Shown in pieces: positions 13,610 through 19,638 of a DNA stretch of 19,638 nucleotides. Position 1 is the first letter of the stretch; each line of letters begins with the position of its first letter. A program made the translations under genes and the position numbers. The notes under the pieces are model-generated. The model did no database searches. It was not told the DNA's origin and was given only the letters and a program-made list of their open reading frames with translations. Source of the DNA: CBDDKS01 sp965230335 (GTDB lineage Bacteria > Pseudomonadota > Gammaproteobacteria > Enterobacterales > Kangiellaceae); contig CBDDKS010000002.1 in assembly GCA_965230335.1 (NCBI GenBank), positions 1-19,638 of the forward strand. Direction: 5' to 3'.

Positions 13610-14530
13610 ATGAAACAACTACGACTAGAAACAGCACACTATCGCTACTTAGAAGCTGGTTTTAAAGAATGGCTGGATATACAAGGCTATGCCATGAGCA
13701 CAGTAAACAGCTTACCCATTCACATCCATGAATTACTGCATTGGCAGGAAAAGCAAGGGTACAAAGAAATAGGAGTTTTAAATAACCAACAAATCAACAA
13801 CTACTACCAGCACCTAAAAAAACGGAAACATCAACGAAAAGGTGGAGGGTTGAGCAATAGCTACCTGAATAAACACCAACAAGCGATTTTAAAGTTTAGT
13901 GAGTACCTGCAGAAAAGCAAAAGCCAGTTGATCGAAGACCTGGACTTAAAACGAGAAACTCCCGAACCCAAAACAATTAACTACCTAACCAAAGCAGAAA
14001 TCAAAACGCTGTTTGAAACAGCCAAAGCGCAACATCAAAGCGAGCGGCTGTCATTAATTAATAGCCGAGACCAAGCGATACTGACCATTTTTTACAGCTG
14101 TGGTTTAAGAAGGAGCGAGGGAGCACAATTGGATATTACCGACCTGAACTTTGATCGACAAGTACTCAAGGTGAGAAAAGGCAAAGGCAATAAAGCAAGA
14201 CTGGTGCCCTTTAACAAAACCAGTAGCACTTATTTACAAGATTACCTCTATGATACAAGACCACAATTAGTACAAAACAACAAAGAACAAGCCTTTTTCA
14301 TTGGTATGAACGGAACAAGAATGCAAGGACAAAGTCTGGCCCGAAGAGTAGAGCTATTGGCTAAACAGAGCCAAATCGATAAAAAAGTACACTTACACCT
14401 GCTCAGACACAGTGTGGCTACCCACTTACTGCAAAACGGCATGAGCTTAGAAAATATCGCTAAGTTCTTAGGTCATAGCAGCCTGGAGAGTACGCAACAG
14501 TATACCCACTTGGTAGGTCATGAATTATAA
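13610..14530 (+). CDS. Tyrosine recombinase A, complete active site (copy 2)
   Basis: Identical to 5669-6589, with R167, K192, H263, R266, H289 and Y298 all present. Confidence 0.92.
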   Translation: MKQLRLETAHYRYLEAGFKEWLDIQGYAMSTVNSLPIHIHELLHWQEKQGYKEIGVLNNQQINNYYQHLKKRKHQRKGGGLSNSYLNKHQQAILKFSEYLQKSKSQLIEDLDLKRETPEPKTINYLTKAEIKTLFETAKAQHQSERLSLINSRDQAILTIFYSCGLRRSEGAQLDITDLNFDRQVLKVRKGKGNKARLVPFNKTSSTYLQDYLYDTRPQLVQNNKEQAFFIGMNGTRMQGQSLARRVELLAKQSQIDKKVHLHLLRHSVATHLLQNGMSLENIAKFLGHSSLESTQQYTHLVGHEL

Positions 14531-15431
14531 AAGCTACTTACAGCAAAAGGGCTACAGTTTAAAAACCATTGAAGGCAACCTGTACAGCAAAGATCAATTA
14601 GAAAAGTGGCTGAAAAATGAAGGGATAAGCGTTGAGGCATGCACTTACAACGATTTAATGGCTTATGTACAAAGTCTAAAAGGCAAGGTGAAACAGAAGA
14701 CCATCGAGCTGTACTTAACCAAAATCACTCATTACTTTGACTACCTGAAAGCAACCCAAAAACGAACAAACAATCCAGTACATCAAATCACAGTACAAGG
14801 CATCCAACGGCAAGAGCTACATGAAATCTTAAGCAAACAGGAATTAGAAGCGCTTTTTCATGACTACGAAGTCTATGAAGACGATCACTCAAATAGCAAC
14901 TATCATTGGTTCAAGAGCCAACAACTAAGCAGCCAACGCAACAAAGTGATTATCGGACTCATTGTTTATCAAGGCTTAGATACGGCAGCGCTAACAAATC
15001 TACAAACAAGCGATTTCCACTTAAGAGCCGGAAAAATCCACGTCCCAGGCAATAGAAAAAGCAATGCAAGAACATTGAAACTACAAGCCGATCAAATCCT
15101 GGACCTGATGGAATACCAGCAAGTCACCAGAGAAGAACTACTTCAACAAACGGGTAAACAAAGCGAGCAATTACTCATCAGCACTGGCAAAGGTGGTAAG
15201 TTGTACAATGTGCTTCAATGCTTATTAAAACAACTAAAAACACTCAACCCGAAAGTGACAAGCATCCGTCAGCTCAGAGCCAGCGTGATTACCTATTGGT
15301 TAAAAAACTACAACCTGCGAGAAGTGCAATACATGGCCGGCCACAGGTATGTAAGCAGTACAGAAGCCTACTTAATCAATGATTTAGATGATTTACAAGA
15401 GGAAGTGAGTAAGTATCATCCAATGGGGTGA
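14520..15431 (+). CDS. Tyrosine recombinase B, degenerate active site (copy 2)
   Basis: Identical to 6579-7490, including D154 in place of the first catalytic Arg and R250 in place of the HxxR His. It overlaps recombinase A by 11 bp. Confidence 0.85.
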   Translation: MNYKSYLQQKGYSLKTIEGNLYSKDQLEKWLKNEGISVEACTYNDLMAYVQSLKGKVKQKTIELYLTKITHYFDYLKATQKRTNNPVHQITVQGIQRQELHEILSKQELEALFHDYEVYEDDHSNSNYHWFKSQQLSSQRNKVIIGLIVYQGLDTAALTNLQTSDFHLRAGKIHVPGNRKSNARTLKLQADQILDLMEYQQVTREELLQQTGKQSEQLLISTGKGGKLYNVLQCLLKQLKTLNPKVTSIRQLRASVITYWLKNYNLREVQYMAGHRYVSSTEAYLINDLDDLQEEVSKYHPMG

Positions 15432-15457
15432 ATGAACCAAAAAGCGAGAAAAAATCG

Positions 15458-15484
15458 TTAACTTTACATAGAGATAATAGTTAA
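15458..15484. promoter_or_regulatory. Inverted repeat before the antitoxin gene (copy 2/3 boundary)
   Basis: TTAACT (15458-15463) and AGTTAA (15479-15484), 4 bp upstream of the antitoxin ATG; candidate autoregulatory operator. Confidence 0.45.
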
Positions 15485-15488
15485 AAGT

Positions 15489-15734
15489 ATGGGAGCCATA
15501 TCATTAGAACAGTTGCATGCAGCTCTTCAAAGTGTACCAGTACACTTACATGAAGAAGTGTTAAAATACATTGATTACTTGAAATTTAAGTCAATATCTG
15601 AGGAAAAGGTAGATGAATCTGTTCAGCAAGAAATGATAGCTAGAGCGAAAAGGTCAAATGAAGATATTAAAGCAGGTAGAGTATGTAGCGTTGAAGAAGC
15701 GGAAGCTCGACTAGAACGACGTTACGGTTCATGA
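15489..15734 (+). CDS. Type II antitoxin (copy 3 operon)
   Basis: Identical to 7548-7793; ATGA overlap with the toxin start. Confidence 0.8.
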   Translation: MGAISLEQLHAALQSVPVHLHEEVLKYIDYLKFKSISEEKVDESVQQEMIARAKRSNEDIKAGRVCSVEEAEARLERRYGS

Positions 15735-16036
15735 AAGTAATTATAACAGATGAATCCCTGGATCGACTAGAAGATCAGTTGGATTTTATGATCGAAGAGC
15801 GAAAACTTCCCAAAACATATGTACTACCGTTAGGTAAAAAGTTACTCCGAAAAGCAAAACAACTAGATAAACATCCCTACAGAGGTCAATATGAACCTTC
15901 TTTATCTCCATTAAATCAAGGTCATCGTAGAATTATAGAGGGAGATTTTAAAATCATCTACTTTATAGAAGGAAACGCAATTTATGTGTCCGACTTTTTT
16001 TACAGTCATAGAGATCCAGATAAAATGAACGGTTAA
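15731..16036 (+). CDS. RelE/ParE-family toxin (copy 3)
   Basis: Identical to the toxins at 178 and 7790. Confidence 0.88.
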   Translation: MKVIITDESLDRLEDQLDFMIEERKLPKTYVLPLGKKLLRKAKQLDKHPYRGQYEPSLSPLNQGHRRIIEGDFKIIYFIEGNAIYVSDFFYSHRDPDKMNG

Positions 16037-16040
16037 AGTC

Positions 16041-16054
16041 TATCGGAAAGGGCA
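16041..16054 (+). repeat. 14-bp direct repeat, left edge of cargo (copy 3)
   Basis: TATCGGAAAGGGCA, partner of 18541-18554. Confidence 0.7.
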
Positions 16055-16128
16055 TCGGAGAAAAAATAGGAAAAGAAACAGGGAATCCGACTCCGGACTT
16101 GAAACACAAAGCCCTTCCCAGTCCCCAA

Positions 16129-16231
16129 GCTATTTAACATAAAACGCGTTTCATTATACAACCCCGTCCGGATTAGATGAAAAGAAATCGGCAGGGCCGG
16201 GTTTATATAATTCATTTTATGTATAAATAGC
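16129..16231. repeat. Imperfect palindrome of two inverted dif-like sites (copy 3)
   Basis: Same as 576-678. Outer arms 16129-16144 and 16215-16231; best dif-like 28-mer 16200-16227. Confidence 0.6.
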
Positions 16232-16289
16232 CGCACACCGGCCGCATAAAGTCCGACGCACATCAGCCCTATGCAAAGGGAGCTTACAC

Positions 16290-16346
16290 AGCCCCTTCCA
16301 CCCTGTGGGGCTTCATTTTTTGCTCCCAAGGCCGCAGGCAAAAAAT
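16290..16346. terminator. Terminator-like double hairpin (copy 3)
   Basis: AGCCCC/GGGGCT stem with T6 tract, followed by the ATTTTTTGC/GCAAAAAAT inverted repeat. Confidence 0.5.
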
Positions 16347-16381
16347 AAAGCAAGGCATGCAAAGCATAAAGTATTTAAGTT

Positions 16382-16418
16382 GGGGGCTCTTCCTGCCCCC
16401 TAAACCCCCAGGAGCCCC
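16382..16418. repeat. GC-rich alternative hairpins (copy 3)
   Basis: Same mutually exclusive GGGGGC/GCCCCC and GGGGCTC/GAGCCCC pairings as 8441-8477. Confidence 0.5.
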
Positions 16419-16672
16419 GTTTTAAGCTCAAAAGCGCACGATCCCACCGCGCGTCCGGACTTTTAAACTTAAACCGGGTTAACTCCACACAATGTCGATG
16501 AATAACTAGCGTTGTATGAGATGAACTGTTATATTGTAAATGATCAGGCAAACGAGTCTGACAAAAAAGTATTGACTGTGTAGAAGGGTTTAGCAGAAAA
16601 AAGTTGAAAGTGAAGTAGTGCTAGGAGTAAAATAAGCAGTGAAAAAGGGACGAAGAGTACTACCCGTTTGGG

Positions 16673-17643
16673 ATGGTAATGCCGAGACAGGAGAATGCAG
16701 ATTTGGCGGGATATCGTTATGGATTTAATGGCATGGAGAAAGACGGGGAGTTTACCGGATCTCAATCACATTATGACTTTGGGGCTAGGATTCTAGATAC
16801 AAGAATTGGAAGGTGGTTGAGTGTGGATCCATATTTTGCCATGTACCCTGATATAGAAGCGCTAATTATTATTGGAGTATAACCTTCCATACGAAAGTAA
16901 TGCCTTCAAATGGTTTGACAACTGGTGGTACTTCTGGAAAAAACTACATAATATTAAATTCAAATAGAATTGGAAAAGCTTCTGAGATTGCTATAGTAAG
17001 AACTCTTGCTCATGAATTAATTCATGTTGAACTCTTTAGGAATAAATCTGATTTTCAAAAGATTTTTGACAAAGAATTAGAAGAATCAGGTAATCCTGCG
17101 CAGGCATTGAAAGTGGCTAAAGCGGCTTTTCCAGCTCTTGGAGATAAGTTTAATGCATCAAATTCCAAATTTGATGAGGGCTATCAACATGAAATTATGG
17201 CCTCTAGAGCAATTAGAGGTAAAATAGCTACTGTTCTCAAAGAAGTTGATGCAAATCAAAATATAAGTAGAGGAGGAAAAGTTAAGATTGTTTTGACCGA
17301 ATTCGATGTTGTAGGTGAAAAAGTTGTGATAAATAATTTTTCAACAGAAATCAACTTTACACCAGAGGATTATTACGACGCTATGTCATGGGGAGGTTTG
17401 ACGTCGACAAAAGCATTTGAAGAACTGAGAAAAAATGACCCAATGAAGGCCGTGTTCATAAAAGCAGTTCTTGGTACAGAGGAAGCTGGCGGGGATTTTG
17501 AAATAGAATACACCAATTCACTATCGGAATTTGAGAGCAATGATGTCAAAATTGATACTAGTGAATTTGATAAGGAAGTAGAACCATATGACATGGGAGG
17601 GACAGAAATAATTATAACTCCTGATTCAACGAAAGAAAAATAA
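16673..17643 (+). pseudogene. Rhs/zincin toxin fragment, frameshifted by a 160-bp deletion (copy 3)
   Basis: The gene starts like copy 2, but after ...FAMYPD the frame shifts and stops at 16880-16882, leaving a 69-residue product. The deletion removed the end of the Rhs core (SAYAFGLDNPIYWIDRDGN) and the start of the toxin domain. The original frame resumes and is open from an ATG at 16900 to 17643 (247 residues), and this part still holds HELIH (residues 38-42) and QHEIMA (96-101). A free zincin domain could therefore still be translated if that ATG is used; without it the copy is a pseudogene. The immunity gene downstream is untouched. Confidence 0.85.
16850..16852. other. Deletion junction in copy 3 (160 bp lost)
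   Basis: The two breakpoints in copy 2 (8909-8911 and 9069-9071) both carry GAT, and one GAT remains here. A 3-bp microhomology fits slippage or end-joining. Confidence 0.95.
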
Positions 17644-17662
17644 ATTAATCAAAAGTATTTAT

Positions 17663-18415
17663 ATGTATCGGTTAATCATATTAATAATGACGACGTTTGC
17701 ATTTCATAGCTATGCCGCTAGGATATGCATTGATCTCGAAAAGTATTCAACTGAGACACATGTGTTGAGATATAAATCAGGTTATAATAAAGGTGAAATT
17801 AGTTTTCAGTCTTTCATTCATATGAATGTTAATGATACCTTACAATTTTTTTTAAATATAGATGAATCTGATATAGATGCCTCAAAACTAAACTTTTCCG
17901 AATGTGAAAGTTTAAATCAGGGAAATTATCTTGAAACTTCTAATTCTATTTTATTTAAACATGATGAAAATATATTAGATAGTGTTTATGTCACTTTTGA
18001 TAGATTGAATTATTATTTACTAAGAGGCGTTTTGCCTGTTAAGAAAATTAAACGAAAATTCTTCATTTACCGTCACTCCCTTTCAAAATGGTATCCATTT
18101 ATTGATGAGAATATGAAAGAGGGTGAAGAATATATTTTGAATGGAGATAAAACTGATCCGGATCGTTTGGCACTAAAAGAAATAAGAACATACGAAGGTA
18201 AAGAGTTTTATATATATACTTTGCGTATGAATGAAGAATCAGTGTCATATTGTTACGCATACTTAAAAGGAGTTGGAATAGTATCAATTACAGATAATGA
18301 ATCTGATGGCAAAACTTATATGTTGATGTATGTTGACAATCAACTTTTCGAATTCACAAAGTACGTCTTTAATAATTTAACCTCAAGAGGACTATGGCAT
18401 GGCAATTCTGAATAA
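17663..18415 (+). CDS. Secreted hypothetical protein, candidate immunity factor (copy 3)
   Basis: Identical to 1941-2693 and 9882-10634. It stays intact although the toxin gene in front of it is broken, as expected if losing the toxin is tolerated while immunity remains useful. Confidence 0.7.
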   Translation: MYRLIILIMTTFAFHSYAARICIDLEKYSTETHVLRYKSGYNKGEISFQSFIHMNVNDTLQFFLNIDESDIDASKLNFSECESLNQGNYLETSNSILFKHDENILDSVYVTFDRLNYYLLRGVLPVKKIKRKFFIYRHSLSKWYPFIDENMKEGEEYILNGDKTDPDRLALKEIRTYEGKEFYIYTLRMNEESVSYCYAYLKGVGIVSITDNESDGKTYMLMYVDNQLFEFTKYVFNNLTSRGLWHGNSE

Positions 18416-18432
18416 TCCTGATCTTCCCCGCT

Positions 18433-18482
18433 GGTGCGAGCAAATAGCCACTAGTGCTGGCGCGATGTTTTCAACTCGTGCC
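18433..18482. other. Structured intergenic sequence after immunity gene (copy 3)
   Basis: Same foldable segment as 2711-2760. Confidence 0.4.
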
Positions 18483-18505
18483 TACATAACATAAGAAAAG
18501 AAATA

Positions 18506-18534
18506 AAAGAAAGGCCAGTAGTGGGTCTTTTTTT
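18506..18534. terminator. Bidirectional intrinsic terminator (copy 3)
   Basis: AAAGGCC/GGTCTTT stem with A- and T-tracts between convergent genes. Confidence 0.7.
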
Positions 18535-18540
18535 AGTTTA

Positions 18541-18554
18541 TATCGGAAAGGGCA
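18541..18554 (+). repeat. 14-bp direct repeat, right edge of cargo (copy 3)
   Basis: TATCGGAAAGGGCA, partner of 16041-16054. Confidence 0.7.
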
Positions 18555-18563
18555 AAGGAGGGG

Positions 18564-18893
18564 TTAGGAGTAGGCTTGCTTAGCTTTAAAATCTCTTAAA
18601 GCCATATCGATCATATTTAATATGAAGCTTTTATTGTCCTCTGATAATTTAGATATGCTTATTAGTCTCTGAATGGCCTCTTTGTCTAGCTCTAGATTAG
18701 TTTTGCCTACCAAATAGTCAATGCTTACTTCAAGAGCGTCAGCAATTTTTTCTACGACGTCAATGGAAGGTTTGATGTCTCCACGTTCGTATCTACCAAC
18801 TACATCACCTGAGGTTCCTATCATCTTACCAAGAGCAGCTTGAGAAAGCTTTCTTTTTTTACGAATAAGCATCATGTTTTCACCTAAATCCAT
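18564..18893 (-). CDS. Cro/CI-type (XRE) repressor (copy 3)
   Basis: Identical to 2842-3171; start ATG at 18891-18893. Confidence 0.85.
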   Translation of the reverse strand: MDLGENMMLIRKKRKLSQAALGKMIGTSGDVVGRYERGDIKPSIDVVEKIADALEVSIDYLVGKTNLELDKEAIQRLISISKLSEDNKSFILNMIDMALRDFKAKQAYS

Positions 18894-18950
18894 AATGATA
18901 AGTATTGAATAAGCCTTTAAAATCAGTGGTTTTACAAAAATAAATGAATA

Positions 18951-19026
18951 ATAAGTCTTAAACAATAAATAAAAATCTTGTTATATTCAGATGGATCATT
19001 TAGTTTTGTGAATTATAAGTCTTAAA
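18951..19026. promoter_or_regulatory. Candidate operator pair for the XRE repressor (copy 3)
   Basis: ATAAGTCTTAAA at 18951-18962 and 19015-19026. Confidence 0.6.
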
Positions 19027-19052
19027 AATTTTTTTCAAAAAACTTTCAAGAA

Positions 19053-19298
19053 ATGTCCGAACGCAAAACCAAAACCCTCAAGATCCACGCGCTTTATCAA
19101 GGCGATAATAAAGTACCACATATCCACTTGGCCGGCCAATGGTTGGCCAAGCTCGGCTTTACGATCCACGACCATGTAAGCATCACCATTAGAGAAGGGC
19201 TTTTAATCATCGAACCACTGGAAGCGGCAGCACAACAAGTACAAGAAAAGATCCAGGAACTGCAAAGCATCAAAACACAACTCAAAAAGCTGGCTTAA
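19053..19298 (+). CDS. SymE-like AbrB-fold protein (copy 3)
   Basis: Identical to 3331-3576; coupled to the next gene by a shared base at 19298. Confidence 0.75.
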   Translation: MSERKTKTLKIHALYQGDNKVPHIHLAGQWLAKLGFTIHDHVSITIREGLLIIEPLEAAAQQVQEKIQELQSIKTQLKKLA

Positions 19299-19638
19299 TG
19301 GAGATCAAAGAAATCAAAGAACGGCTAAGTATCATGGAAGTGCTCAATTACTACGGCTTAAAACCCACAGCCAAAGGTGCGTTAACCTGTCCGTTTCACA
19401 CTCCAAAACAAGGTAGTCGCAAAAAGACGATGCAAATCTACTTCGACACGAATCGCTACCAGTGCTTCCACAAAGACTGCAAGGCAGGCAATGGCGATGT
19501 AATCGACTTTATCCAACACAAAGAAGGTTGTAGCAAACATGAAGCAATCGAAAAAGCGAAAGCATTACTAGGAGCAAATGTAACTCCTATGCCTAAAGGC
19601 ATTCAAAATGCCCAATCCGATGGACAAACCAGTTCGGA
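19298..19638 (+). CDS. CHC2 zinc-finger replication protein, cut by window end (copy 3)
   Basis: The first 113 or so codons of the 643-residue protein are visible, including all four zinc ligands (C31, H34, C56, C61). The P-loop ATPase part lies beyond the window. Confidence 0.8.
   Translation, partial: MEIKEIKERLSIMEVLNYYGLKPTAKGALTCPFHTPKQGSRKKTMQIYFDTNRYQCFHKDCKAGNGDVIDFIQHKEGCSKHEAIEKAKALLGANVTPMPKGIQNAQSDGQTSS

Larger units (their letters stand above)
7613..15553. repeat. Tandem unit copy 2 (full length, 7,941 bp)
   Basis: The only complete, undeleted unit. It carries the toxin-antitoxin pair, cargo block with Rhs toxin fragment and putative immunity gene, repressor, SymE, CHC2 replication protein, iterons and two recombinase genes. 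The segment missing from copy 1 is present in copies 2 and 3, and the segment missing from copy 3 is present in copies 1 and 2. Copy 2 therefore represents the ancestral unit. Confidence 0.97.
16037..16672. other. 636-bp non-coding block (copy 3)
   Basis: Same layout as 8096-8731: left 14-bp repeat 16041-16054, palindrome 16129-16231, terminator-like hairpins 16290-16346, GC-rich hairpin 16382-16418, decayed rhs remnant. Its presence here shows that the copy 1 version is a deletion. Confidence 0.65.
15554..19638. repeat. Tandem unit copy 3 (160-bp deletion, cut by window end)
   Basis: Third copy, offset 7,941 bp from copy 2 up to base 16852 and 7,781 bp afterwards. The 160-bp difference is a deletion inside the rhs fragment. 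The window stops inside the CHC2 gene, so whether further copies follow is unknown. Confidence 0.96.

Noticed and set aside
1..19638. tRNA, rRNA or a host integration-target gene
   Set aside because: No cloverleaf-like or rRNA-like sequence was noticed, and the window contains only element DNA, so the insertion target cannot be named.

Overview
The window is one tandem array. A unit of 7,941 bp is present about two and a half times, head to tail: copy 1 at 1-7612 (entering part-way through the antitoxin gene), copy 2 at 7613-15553 (the only full-length copy) and copy 3 at 15554-19638 (running off the right edge inside the replication gene). The encoded proteins are identical from copy to copy, and the DNA looks identical to the eye, except for two private deletions. 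Copy 1 lacks 329 bp just upstream of the rhs fragment (equivalent to 8454-8782). Copy 3 lacks 160 bp inside it (equivalent to 8912-9071). No host flank or chromosomal housekeeping gene is visible, so the window alone cannot separate a chromosomal array from a plasmid multimer or a misassembled circular element.

The organism is most likely a member of the Bacteroidota (inference). The Rhs core has the style typical of that phylum (YYPFGM, YRYGFNGMEKD, YDFGARI, GRWLSVDP, NPIYWIDRDGN). The DNA is AT-rich, genes are usually preceded by A-rich leaders rather than strong Shine-Dalgarno sequences, and SymE, CHC2 and paired tyrosine recombinase genes fit mobile elements of that group.

One unit, read from the divergent control region: a leftward Cro/CI-type repressor gene faces away from a rightward operon. 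That operon holds a SymE-like gene, sharing one base with a CHC2 zinc-finger/P-loop ATPase replication gene, then six iteron-like repeats, then two overlapping tyrosine recombinase genes. The first recombinase has a complete active site and the second lacks the first catalytic Arg and the His of the HxxR box. A type II toxin-antitoxin pair (antitoxin plus RelE/ParE-fold toxin) follows. Between the toxin gene and the repressor gene lies an AT-richer cargo block flanked by a 14-bp direct repeat. It contains a roughly 100-nt imperfect palindrome made of inverted dif-like sequences, transcription-terminator-like hairpins, an orphan Rhs C-terminal fragment with a zincin (HELIH) toxin domain, and a secreted protein that is the candidate immunity factor.

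Inferred logic: the repressor controls the operon through repeated ATAAGTCTTAAA sites. The replication protein and iterons support extrachromosomal copying. The recombinase pair integrates or excises the element and could build tandem arrays. The toxin-antitoxin pair stabilises it, and the Rhs toxin/immunity pair is the competitive cargo. The palindrome resembles in layout the single-strand hairpin attP of CTX-type phages, which also form tandem arrays at dif; this is the most interesting testable idea here. The toxin reading frame is intact in copy 2, altered at its 5' end in copy 1 and frameshifted in copy 3, while the candidate immunity gene is intact in all three.
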